This document shows positions 26,764 through 33,706 of a stretch of DNA of 33,706 bases, one piece after another. The notes under the pieces are model-generated. The model saw nothing but the letters and a program-made list of their open reading frames with translations, made no database searches and was not told where the DNA came from. The stretch is from Myxococcales bacterium. GTDB lineage: Bacteria > Myxococcota > Myxococcia > Myxococcales > Anaeromyxobacteraceae. Positions within the stretch are counted from its first letter, which is position 1; every line of letters starts with the position of its first letter. The DNA lies in assembly GCA_021818285.1 (NCBI GenBank), contig JAKAEO010000015.1:1-33706 (forward strand). Direction: 5' to 3'. Made by a program: the position numbers and the translations under genes.

Positions 26764-26785
26764 TCGTTGATTTTCGAGTCAACGA
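26764..26785. promoter_or_regulatory. 22-bp palindrome between acyl-CoA dehydrogenase and acyl-CoA ligase genes (candidate operator)
   Basis: TCGTTGA (26764-26770), 8 bases TTTTCGAG, then TCAACGA (26779-26785) is a perfect 7-bp inverted repeat in an A/T-rich patch, 15 bases before the acyl-CoA dehydrogenase start and about 120 bases before the ligase. This is the form expected for a TetR/GntR-type fatty-acid repressor site; which regulator binds is unknown. Confidence 0.5.
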
Positions 26786-26905
26786 ACGATGACGCATCCC
26801 GACTCCCCGCGTCAAGGGGTGCGCGGGGGTTCTCAGCCGGGGCGGGCCCGCGCTACGCTGTCCGCGTCCGCCTCCCCAACCCCACCTTCACGGAAGGTCA
26901 CAGCC

Positions 26906-28525
26906 ATGAACGGCCTGATGATGGACTTCCCCCTCACCCTGGTCCACCTGTTCGAGCGCGTCGGCCGTTACTTCCCCCGGACCGAGCTCGTCACCCGCCG
27001 CCCCGACAAGTCGATCCACCGGAGCAGCTACGGCGAGTTCCACCAGCGCGTGCAGAAGCTCGCCAACGCCCTGCAGCGGCTCGGCGTCAAGCCGGGCGAC
27101 CGGGTCGCCACCCTGGGCTGGAACACCGTGCGCCACCTGGAGGCCTACTTCGCCGTCCCGCTCACCGGCGCGGTGCTGCACACCCTGAACCCGCGCCTCA
27201 GCCCGCAGGACCTCACCTACATCGTGAACCACGCCGACGACCAGGTGCTGCTGGTCGACGACGTCCTGGTCCCGGTGTGGGAGCGCTTCGCCCACGAGGT
27301 CCACCCCCGCCACGTCATCGTCTGGGGCCACGGCGGCCCGCAGCCGGCCGGCACCATCGACTACGAGCAGCTCATCGCCCCCGAGCTGCCCTCCTTCGCC
27401 TTCCCCCGCATCGACGAGAACCAGGCGCTGGGCATGTGCTACACCTCCGGCACCACCGGGCGGCCCAAGGGCGTCGTCTACTCGCACCGCGCGGTGGTGC
27501 TCCACTCCATGGCCTCGGCGATGCCGGACTCCCTGGGGATGGGGGCCTCCGACGTGATGATGCCGGTGGTCCCCATGTTCCACGTGAACGCCTGGGGGCT
27601 CCCCTTCACCGCGGTGATGACCGGCACCAAGCAGGTCTTCCCCGGTCCGCACCTCGACCCCGCCAGCCTGCTCGGGCTCATCGCCTCCGAGAAGGTGACC
27701 TTCACCGCCGGCGTGCCCACCATCTGGATGGGGATCCTCGACGCCCTCGACAAGAACCCCGGCGCCTTCGACACCTCGACGGTCAAGGCGATGGTGGTCG
27801 GCGGCGCCGCCGCCCCGCAGTCGATGATCGAGGCCTTCGAGAAGCGCCACAAGCTCACCGTCCTGCACGCCTGGGGCATGACCGAGACGACCCCGCTCGG
27901 CACGGTGAGCCGCCTCAAGCCGGCCCTGCAGGCCGCGCCCGAGGCCGACCGCTTCCGGTGCCGCGCCACCCAGGGGCTGGCGGTCCCCTTCGTCGAGATC
28001 CGGGCGGTCAACGACAGCGGGGCGGTCGTCCCCTGGGACGGCAAGTCGATGGGCGAGCTGCACATCCGCGGCCCCTGGATCGCCAGCAGCTACTTCCAGA
28101 ACCCCATCGAGGCCGACAAGTTCACCATGGACGGCTGGTTCCGCACCGGCGACATCGTCACCGTCGACGGCGAGGGCTACATGCGGATCACCGACCGCGC
28201 CAAGGACCTCATCAAGTCGGGCGGCGAGTGGATCAGCTCGGTGGAGCTGGAGAACGCCCTGATGGGCCACCCGTCGGTGAAGGAGGCCGCGGTCGTGGGC
28301 GTGCCCCACCCCCGCTGGACCGAGCGGCCGGTGGCCTGCGTGGTGCTGCGGGAGGGCTCCAAGGCCACGCCGTCCGAGCTGCGGGAGTACCTGGAGCCGC
28401 TCTTCGCCAAGTTCCAGGTGCCCGACGCCTACGTCTTCATGGCGGCGATCCCCCGCACCGCCGCCGGCAAGTTCCTGAAGACCGCGCTCCGCGAGCAGCT
28501 CAAGGACTTCAAGTTCGAGACCTGA
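26906..28525 (+). CDS. Fatty acyl-CoA ligase (AlkK/FadD-type, AMP-forming)
   Basis: A 539-residue ANL-superfamily ligase that activates a fatty acid to acyl-CoA with ATP. The P-loop YTSGTTGRPKG is at 179-189, the substrate/adenine region has GGAAAPQSM and HAWGMTETTPLG, then GWFRTGDIVT and DRAKDLIKSGGEWIS, and the catalytic lysine K522 is in RTAAGKFLK. Length and stretches such as LTGAVLHTLNPRLSP and MFHVNAWGLPF resemble the medium-/long-chain AlkK group. ATG 26906 has GGAAGG about 9 bases upstream; a longer frame is not supported. It is divergent from the acyl-CoA dehydrogenase gene and makes that enzyme's substrates. Confidence 0.94.
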   Translation: MNGLMMDFPLTLVHLFERVGRYFPRTELVTRRPDKSIHRSSYGEFHQRVQKLANALQRLGVKPGDRVATLGWNTVRHLEAYFAVPLTGAVLHTLNPRLSPQDLTYIVNHADDQVLLVDDVLVPVWERFAHEVHPRHVIVWGHGGPQPAGTIDYEQLIAPELPSFAFPRIDENQALGMCYTSGTTGRPKGVVYSHRAVVLHSMASAMPDSLGMGASDVMMPVVPMFHVNAWGLPFTAVMTGTKQVFPGPHLDPASLLGLIASEKVTFTAGVPTIWMGILDALDKNPGAFDTSTVKAMVVGGAAAPQSMIEAFEKRHKLTVLHAWGMTETTPLGTVSRLKPALQAAPEADRFRCRATQGLAVPFVEIRAVNDSGAVVPWDGKSMGELHIRGPWIASSYFQNPIEADKFTMDGWFRTGDIVTVDGEGYMRITDRAKDLIKSGGEWISSVELENALMGHPSVKEAAVVGVPHPRWTERPVACVVLREGSKATPSELREYLEPLFAKFQVPDAYVFMAAIPRTAAGKFLKTALREQLKDFKFET

Positions 28526-28610
28526 GGGCGCCTTCCCAGGACCCCCTGGCCTCCTCTCCCGCGCCTCGCCCCGGCGCCCGAGGCCAGGGGCGGCCGACCC
28601 CGGAGGCACC

Positions 28611-29405
28611 GTGACCAAGCGCTGGACGCAGCTGGTCTTCACGCCGCTCCACACCGCGGTGACGCTGCTCCTCTTCGTGGAGGTGTCGGTGCTCACCGGC
28701 GTCGCCGCCTTCCCGGCGGTGAAGGGGTGGCTGCTCCTGCGCGACCGGCTCCCGCTCCACGGCGACGCCCGCCTGCTGGTCCTGTGCGTGGCGGCGGCCC
28801 TCGGCTACTTCGTCTTCGGCCTGGCGCTGCTCCTGGTGCTCCCCGCGGCGCGCTTCGTTCTGCTCGCGCCGGGGACGCCGGAGGGCCGCTTCCCCTACCT
28901 CTCGTGGGGCGCCTGGCGCTGGGCCAGCTTCAACACCCTGACGCTCATCTACCGCTTCGCCTTCATCAACTGGATCCGGGTGACGCCGCTCATCGGCCTC
29001 TTCCACCGGCTCATGGGGATGCGGCTGGGCGCCCGGGTCCAGTTCAACACCGCGGTGGTGGCCGACCAGAACCTCATCACCGTCGGCGACGACACCGTGG
29101 TGGGGGGCGACGTCACCCTGGTGGCCCACTCGGCCGAAGCCGGCGCGCTGGTGACCGCGCCGGTGCGCATCGGCAGCCGGGTCACCATCGGCATCATGGC
29201 GGTGATCCTGCCGGGCTGCGTCATCGGCGACGGCGCCACCGTCGCCGCCGGCGCGGTGCTGGCCAAGGGCACGGTGATCGGCCCCGGCGAGCTCTGGGGC
29301 GGCGTGCCGGCGCGCTGCCTGGCGCGGCCCGGGTCCGCTCAGGCCGCCGGGGAGGCGGGCGCCGGGGCCGCCGGCTCCCCGGCCGCGGCCAGCGACCGGC
29401 GGTAG
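28611..29405 (+). CDS. Membrane-anchored left-handed beta-helix (hexapeptide) acyltransferase
   Basis: A 264-residue protein. Two hydrophobic helices (about 10-38 and 56-84) anchor it; residues about 138-238 are hexapeptide repeats of a left-handed beta-helix ([VIL]GxxxxV turns: ITVGDDTVVGGDVTLVAHS, VRIGSRVTIGIMAVILPGCVIGDGATV in part), as in acetyl/acyl transferases; H173 is a candidate catalytic histidine. The helix resembles the C-terminal part of some non-ribosomal-peptide-synthetase terminal domains. The acceptor is unknown, perhaps a lipid or surface sugar. Start is GTG with GGAGG 5 bases upstream. It follows the ligase by 85 bases, and its last 67 bases overlap the convergent desaturase-like gene. 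Confidence 0.85.
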   Translation: MTKRWTQLVFTPLHTAVTLLLFVEVSVLTGVAAFPAVKGWLLLRDRLPLHGDARLLVLCVAAALGYFVFGLALLLVLPAARFVLLAPGTPEGRFPYLSWGAWRWASFNTLTLIYRFAFINWIRVTPLIGLFHRLMGMRLGARVQFNTAVVADQNLITVGDDTVVGGDVTLVAHSAEAGALVTAPVRIGSRVTIGIMAVILPGCVIGDGATVAAGAVLAKGTVIGPGELWGGVPARCLARPGSAQAAGEAGAGAAGSPAAASDRR

Positions 29406-30205
29406 CGCGACAGGTCGCGGACCGTCTCGAAGCGCTCCCCGAGCAGCAGCGAGAGGTTGCGCAGGATCGCCGACACCACCCGCTCCTCGCAGGCGGCGTC
29501 GAAGCGGATCTGCTCGTCGAGCCAGCGGTCGAGCCACCCCGGGTCGGGCAGGCGGCTCTGGACGGTGTCGCGCGGGAAGAGCGACCGGTTCACGTGGAGG
29601 TTGGTGGGGTGGAGCGGCTTCCCGGCCCGGCCGCTCGACGCCATGAGCAGCCCCACCTTGGCGAAGGCCCGGCGGGCCTCGGCCGGCGAGCGATCCAGCG
29701 CCGCCTTCATGTAGCGCAGGTAGGCGCCGCCGTGGCGGGCCTCGTCCCGGGCGATGAGGCCGTAGATGGCCTTCAGGACCGGCTCGTCGTGCCACTCCGC
29801 GGCCCGCAGGTACCACTGCGTCAGCCGCACCTCGCCGCAGAAGTGCAGGGTCAGGGTCTCGAGCGGCGGCGCCGGGTCGAAGGGGAACCGGACCGCCTGC
29901 AACTCGGCCTCGCCGGGGACCAGCTCCGGACGGAAGCGGCGCAGGTACTCGAGGAGCACCAGCGCGTGCTTCTGCTCCTCGTAGAACCAGATCGACATGA
30001 AGGCGGAGAAGTCGGCGTCCCCGGCGTTGTCGCGCAGGAACATCTCGGTGGCCGGCAGCGCGGACCACTCGGTGATGGCGTTCATCCGGACGGTCCGGGC
30101 CTGCTCCTCGGTGAGCCGCGCGGGGTCGAAGCGCCCCCAGGGGACGTCGTCGGCCATGTTCCAGCGCGCCGCCTCCAGGTCGCGGAACAGCTCGGGGTAG
30201 AGCAT
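29339..30205 (-). CDS. Di-iron acyl-ACP-desaturase-like protein (ferritin-like fold)
   Basis: A 288-residue four-helix-bundle protein with a complete set of di-iron ligands in the spacing of acyl-ACP desaturases: E46, then E77-x-x-H80 (EEQKH), E125, then E155-x-x-H158 (DEARH). Plant-type stearoyl-ACP desaturases share this order and are about 50 residues longer once the transit peptide is removed. Possible roles are fatty-acid or other substrate desaturation/hydroxylation; the partner carrier is not evident. GAGGAG lies about 6 bases before the ATG. The tail is Ala/Pro-rich where it overlaps the convergent acyltransferase gene. Its closeness to fatty-acid genes supports a lipid role, but a generic ferritin-like oxygenase is possible. 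Confidence 0.82.
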   Translation of the reverse strand: MLYPELFRDLEAARWNMADDVPWGRFDPARLTEEQARTVRMNAITEWSALPATEMFLRDNAGDADFSAFMSIWFYEEQKHALVLLEYLRRFRPELVPGEAELQAVRFPFDPAPPLETLTLHFCGEVRLTQWYLRAAEWHDEPVLKAIYGLIARDEARHGGAYLRYMKAALDRSPAEARRAFAKVGLLMASSGRAGKPLHPTNLHVNRSLFPRDTVQSRLPDPGWLDRWLDEQIRFDAACEERVVSAILRNLSLLLGERFETVRDLSRYRRSLAAAGEPAAPAPASPAA

Positions 30206-30319
30206 GCGGGACTCCTCGGGGGGCGTCCGGCGCCGGGGTGGCGCGGAGCGGCCCTGGTCGGGGTCCTAGGCGGCGCGTGTCACGGCCGGGTCACGGGACT
30301 TCGGGACCCCCTCCCGGCG

Positions 30320-30348
30320 TTGACTTGTCCGGGACCTGAAGGCACGTT
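30320..30348 (+). promoter_or_regulatory. Candidate promoter of the HelD-like gene
   Basis: TTGACT (30320-30325, 5 of 6 to consensus) is followed after 17 bases by CACGTT (30343-30348), a weak -10. The predicted start is about 10 bases before the ATG at 30366, which lacks a Shine-Dalgarno sequence. Confidence 0.3.
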
Positions 30349-30365
30349 CCCCCGCTACCCACCCC

Positions 30366-32477
30366 ATGCCGGGACCGCTCAGCGCACAGGACGGCGCCGT
30401 CGTCGCCGAGGAGGCCGACCTCCTCGATCGCACGCGCGCCGCGCTGCGGGCCGCGGCCGACCGCGCGCGCCGTTCGCTCCAGTCGCGGGGACGGGCGGAG
30501 GAGAGCGCCGCGGCGCTGCGGGAGCAGGCCATCGACGCCTCGGAGGCCGACTTGCCGGCCCTCCTGCAGGGGCTGGGCGCGGCGCAGGCCCTGGCGCGCC
30601 GCGCGGGCGCGCCGCCGCCGCCGGACCCGGCCTCGCCCTACTTCGCCCACCTGCGGCTGCGGATGCAGGGGGAGGCGCGCGACTACCTCCTCGGGCGCGG
30701 CACCTTCGTGGACCTCCAGGCCGGGCTGCGGGTGGTGGACTGGCGCATCTCGCCGGTGGCCCAGGTCTTCTACCGCTACCAGGAGGGAGATGACTTCGAG
30801 GAGCCCTTCCCGGCGGGGCCGGCGACGGGACTGGTCGAGGCCCGGCGCATCCTGGTCATCGAGGGCGGACAGCTCACCCGCGTGCTGACCGGCAGCCGGT
30901 CGCTGGTGCGGCTCCCCGACGGGAGCTGGGCGGCCGAGGAGCAGGCGGCGCTGGCCGGCGGCGCCGGCACCGCCGCGCGGGAGGGCTTCCTCGGGGTGGG
31001 AGCGGGAGCGCCGGGGCGGCGCGGCCGGCCCGACGTCACCGCCATGCTCGACGCCGAGCAGCACGCGGCCCTCTCGGCGCCCGAGGGGCGGCCGCTGCTG
31101 GTGCTGGGGAGCGCCGGGAGCGGCAAGACCACCGTGGCCCTCCACCGGCTGGCCCGCATCGCCGTGGCCCACGGCGGCCACGACGCCATGGCGGTGGTGG
31201 TCCCCGAGGAGGGGCTGGCGCGCCTGTCTCGCCGGCTGCTGGCGCCGCTGGGGCTCGCCGAGGCGCGCGTGGAGACGCTCGCCACCTGGCTCGCCCGCGG
31301 CGCGGCCGCCGCCTTCGGCGCCCGGGGGCTGCGGCTCCACGCCGACACCCCGCCGCTGGCGTCGGCCCTGAAGCGCCACCCGGCGCTGCGCGAGCCGCTG
31401 CTGCGGCGGGTGGGCGACGCGCGCGGGCTTTCCTTCCCCGCCCTGCGGGCGCGGATCGCCGACGTGCTCACCGACCGCGGGCTCCTCGAGGAGGTGGTGG
31501 CGCGGGCCGCCGGCTCGCTCCCCCGCACCGCCGTCGAGGAGACGGTGCGCCACGCCCGGCTGCAGCTGGAGACGCCGCTGGCCCGGCAACTGCGCGGCTA
31601 CGACCCGGAGCGGCTGCAGACCCTCGACGACCGGCCCATCGAGGAGGGCACGCCCGACGAGATCGCCGGGACGCTCGACGTCGAGGACCTGGCGTTGCTG
31701 CTCTTCCTGCGCGCCCGGAGCGGCGCCCGGCTCCCCGAGCGGCTCACCCACCTGGTGCTCGACGAGGCGGAGGACTTCTCGGTGTACGAGCTGCACGCGC
31801 TCGGACGGCAGCTGGCGCCGGAGGCCGGCGCCACCCTGGCCGGCGACGAGCTGCAGCAGACCGCCGCGAGCTTCCCGGGCTGGAGCGGCGCCCTGGAGGC
31901 GCTGGGGGTGCGCGACCCGGCCGTCTGCCGCCTCGAGGTCTCTTACCGCTGCCCGCAGCCGGTCACCGAGCTGGCGCGCGCCGTCCTGGGCGCCGGCGCC
32001 GCGGCGGGCCGGTCCCGCGCCGCCCGGGCCGGGGCGCCGGTGGGCCTGCACCACTTCCCCGAGGCGGCCCAGGCCCACCTGTTCCTGGCCGGCGCGCTGC
32101 GCGACCTGGTGGACCGCGAGCCGGGGGCGTCGGTGGGCGTGGTGGCGGCCGGAGCGTCGGCGGCCCGGGCCTTCCACGCCAGCCTCGACGCGGTGCCGGG
32201 AGCGCGGCTGGTGCTGGACGGCGCCTTCACCTTCGAGCCGGGCGTGGACGTCACCGACGTCGAGTCGGCCAAGGGGCTGGAGTGGGACTACGTGGTGGTC
32301 CCCGACGCCACCGCCGCCGCCTACCCGGCCGACGACGAGGCGCGGCGGCGGCTCCACGTCGCGGTCACGCGCGCCTCCCACCAGCTCTGGGTCCTCTCCT
32401 GGGGCCGGCGCACGCCGCTGCTCGCCGGGGCGGCGCCGGTGGTGCAGGGGCTGGCGGGACCGGCCGGCGCGGCCTGA
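30366..32477 (+). CDS. HelD-like UvrD/Rep-superfamily ATPase
   Basis: A 703-residue superfamily-1 ATPase. Residues 10-80 are charged and helical, probably a coiled coil; VDWRISPVAQVFYRY (124-138) matches the DWR-x-P element found before the motor in HelD proteins. Walker A is GSAGSGKTT (248-256), Walker B LVLDEAEDF (463-471), then YRCP (527-530), a VESAKGLEWD motif near 635 and VAVTRASHQLWVLS near 665. HelD proteins bind RNA polymerase and free it from stalled or post-termination complexes, so that is the most likely role. A DNA helicase role is less likely given the DWR element. The ATG is first in frame after the candidate promoter. It is followed 56 bases later by tgt. Confidence 0.85.
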   Translation: MPGPLSAQDGAVVAEEADLLDRTRAALRAAADRARRSLQSRGRAEESAAALREQAIDASEADLPALLQGLGAAQALARRAGAPPPPDPASPYFAHLRLRMQGEARDYLLGRGTFVDLQAGLRVVDWRISPVAQVFYRYQEGDDFEEPFPAGPATGLVEARRILVIEGGQLTRVLTGSRSLVRLPDGSWAAEEQAALAGGAGTAAREGFLGVGAGAPGRRGRPDVTAMLDAEQHAALSAPEGRPLLVLGSAGSGKTTVALHRLARIAVAHGGHDAMAVVVPEEGLARLSRRLLAPLGLAEARVETLATWLARGAAAAFGARGLRLHADTPPLASALKRHPALREPLLRRVGDARGLSFPALRARIADVLTDRGLLEEVVARAAGSLPRTAVEETVRHARLQLETPLARQLRGYDPERLQTLDDRPIEEGTPDEIAGTLDVEDLALLLFLRARSGARLPERLTHLVLDEAEDFSVYELHALGRQLAPEAGATLAGDELQQTAASFPGWSGALEALGVRDPAVCRLEVSYRCPQPVTELARAVLGAGAAAGRSRAARAGAPVGLHHFPEAAQAHLFLAGALRDLVDREPGASVGVVAAGASAARAFHASLDAVPGARLVLDGAFTFEPGVDVTDVESAKGLEWDYVVVPDATAAAYPADDEARRRLHVAVTRASHQLWVLSWGRRTPLLAGAAPVVQGLAGPAGAA

Positions 32478-32496
32478 GGGCCGGCCGCCCGCCGGC

Positions 32497-32526
32497 TTGC
32501 GCCCCGGCCCCGCCCCGGGCTATTCC
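32497..32526 (+). promoter_or_regulatory. Candidate promoter of tgt
   Basis: TTGCGC (32497-32502) and TATTCC (32521-32526) are 18 bases apart; TATTCC ends 7 bases before the tgt ATG, and there is no Shine-Dalgarno sequence. This implies an almost leaderless mRNA, if the promoter is real. Confidence 0.3.
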
Positions 32527-32533
32527 GGCCGCC

Positions 32534-33706
32534 ATGCCCCCCGCCTTCCGCCCCGGAGCACGCGACGTCGCGTCGCGCGCCCGGCGCGGGACGCTCCTCA
32601 CGGCCCACGGCGCGGTGGAGACGCCGGCCTTCATGCCGGTGGGCACGAGGGCCACGGTCACCGGGCTCACGCCCGGCGACCTGCGGGCCCTGGGCGCCGG
32701 GATGATCCTCGGCAACACCTACCACCTGCTGCTGCGCCCCGGTCCCGAGGCGGTGGCCCACTTCGGCGGCCTGCACCGCTTCATGGCGTGGGACGGCCCC
32801 ATCCTCACCGACTCGGGCGGCTTCCAGATCTTCTCGCTCGCCGCCGACCGGACCGTCACAGAGGCCGGGGCCCGGTTCCGCTCCTACGTCGACTGCCGCT
32901 TCCACGACCTCACGCCGGAGCGCTCCATCGAGGTCCAGACGGCGCTGGGCAGCGACGTGATGATGGCGCTGGACGTCTGCCCGCCCTCCACCGCCGCGGC
33001 GGCCGAGGTCCGGGCGGCGATGGAGCGCACCCACCGCTGGGCGCTCCGCAGCCTCGCGGCGCGCCGGGACCCGGAGCAGGCGCTCTTCGCCATCGTCCAG
33101 GGCGGCCTGTCCCCGGCCTGGCGCGCCGAGTCGGCCGCCTTCCTCACCCAGCACCCCTTCGACGGCTTCGCCATCGGGGGGCTGGCGGTGGGCGACACCC
33201 GGGCCGAGCGCGGCGAGGTCATCGCCCGGACCGCGGAGCTGCTCCCGGCCGACCGGCCTCGCTACCTCATGGGCGTGGGGACGCCGCCCGACATCCTCGA
33301 GGCGGTCGCCCACGGCGTGGACCTGTTCGACTGCGTCATCCCCACCACCCTCGCCTGGCAGGGGACCGCCTTCACCTCCACCGGCAGGGTGCGGCTCACC
33401 CGCGGCGAGCACCGGCTCTCCGGCGAGCCGCTCGACGCCGCCTGCGCCTGCGCCACCTGCCGGAACCACCCGCGCGGCTACCTGCACCACCTGCTCAAGT
33501 GCCGCGAGCCGCTGGGGCCGCGGCTGCTCTCGGTGCACAACCTCCACCACTACCTGGAGCTGATGCGCCGGGCCCGCGCCGCCATCGAGGCGGGGCGCTA
33601 CGCCGCCTTCGCCCGGGAGACGCTGGCCGCCGTGGACCGGCACGAGCACGACGCCTCGGGCCGCGCGCCCGGGGCGCGGCGCCGGCCGCGCGCCGACGGC
33701 GGGGGG
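32534..33706 (+). CDS. tgt: tRNA-guanine transglycosylase (partial, open at window end)
   Basis: Exchanges guanine 34 of His/Asp/Asn/Tyr tRNAs for preQ1 (or queuine in some lineages). All 391 codons to the window edge are open; since Tgt is usually about 375 residues, the stop must be close. General base D93 (TDSGGFQ) and nucleophile D266 (LFDCVIP) are present, as are zinc ligands C304, C306, C309 and H335. Departures from the norm: after D266 the usual P-T-R-x-x-R-x-G reads P-T-T-L-A-W-Q-G, so both tRNA-contacting arginines are replaced (T272, W275); DEC becomes DVC (147-149); GE becomes GD (220-221). It is thus a divergent Tgt that may prefer a different base or RNA partner. Confidence 0.92.
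   Translation, partial: MPPAFRPGARDVASRARRGTLLTAHGAVETPAFMPVGTRATVTGLTPGDLRALGAGMILGNTYHLLLRPGPEAVAHFGGLHRFMAWDGPILTDSGGFQIFSLAADRTVTEAGARFRSYVDCRFHDLTPERSIEVQTALGSDVMMALDVCPPSTAAAAEVRAAMERTHRWALRSLAARRDPEQALFAIVQGGLSPAWRAESAAFLTQHPFDGFAIGGLAVGDTRAERGEVIARTAELLPADRPRYLMGVGTPPDILEAVAHGVDLFDCVIPTTLAWQGTAFTSTGRVRLTRGEHRLSGEPLDAACACATCRNHPRGYLHHLLKCREPLGPRLLSVHNLHHYLELMRRARAAIEAGRYAAFARETLAAVDRHEHDASGRAPGARRRPRADGGG

Overview
The window is very G+C-rich, with codon third positions almost all G or C, and it is packed with genes on both strands. No gap exceeds about 210 bases. The gene set points to a delta-type proteobacterium, most likely a myxobacterium of the Anaeromyxobacter kind; this is inferred from composition and gene families, not from a marker gene. 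The set includes a hut operon with formimidoylglutamase, several acyl-CoA enzymes, a HelD-like ATPase, a Tsx-like outer-membrane protein and an outlying Tgt. I see no tRNA, rRNA, CRISPR array, insertion sequence or phage gene. The content looks chromosomal and mainly metabolic.

Layout. 1-3816 (minus): hutU-hutI-hutG, histidine catabolism from urocanate to glutamate, with hutG cut by the window edge. 3891-3986 (plus): a 31-codon stub resembling the start of a PaaI-type thioesterase. 3988-6074 (minus): a 3-hydroxyacyl-CoA dehydrogenase, a YdcZ-type membrane protein and a glutathione S-transferase. 6192-7549 (plus): an AcuI/YhdH-type reductase coupled to a small GGQ release-factor-like protein. 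7554-9689 (minus): a 711-residue EF-hand and membrane protein of unknown function. 9815-11317 (plus): mmsA. 11379-15053 (minus): DTW tRNA-modifying protein, YcaQ-like glycosylase and an AMP-forming acyl-CoA synthetase in a tight operon.

15243-19650 (plus): a NYN-LOTUS RNA-binding/nuclease-like protein, then a Tsx-like outer-membrane channel and two NCS2 nucleobase permeases. 19663-21841 (minus): an alpha/beta hydrolase, a LuxR-type regulator and a one-helix membrane protein, with a 21-bp palindrome in front of the hydrolase. 21983-24436 (minus): class I fumarase followed by a uracil-phosphoribosyltransferase-like gene. 24643-24846 (minus): a cold-shock protein with a recognisable promoter. 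24968-28525: divergent acyl-CoA dehydrogenase and fatty acyl-CoA ligase flanking a 22-bp palindrome. 28611-30205: a left-handed beta-helix acyltransferase and a di-iron acyl-ACP-desaturase-like protein, convergent and overlapping by 67 bp. 30366-33706 (plus): a HelD-like ATPase and tgt, which runs off the window.

Two themes recur. One is acyl-CoA metabolism: two ligases, a dehydrogenase, a hydroxyacyl dehydrogenase, an enoyl reductase, MMSDH and a desaturase-like protein. The other is nucleobase salvage: outer-membrane channel, two inner-membrane permeases and UPRT. Nothing here is clearly a new multi-gene system. The best candidates for undescribed biology are the 711-residue EF-hand/membrane protein, the Tgt with altered RNA-contact residues, the NYN-LOTUS gene leading the nucleobase-uptake genes, and the hydrolase-LuxR-membrane protein set with its palindrome.
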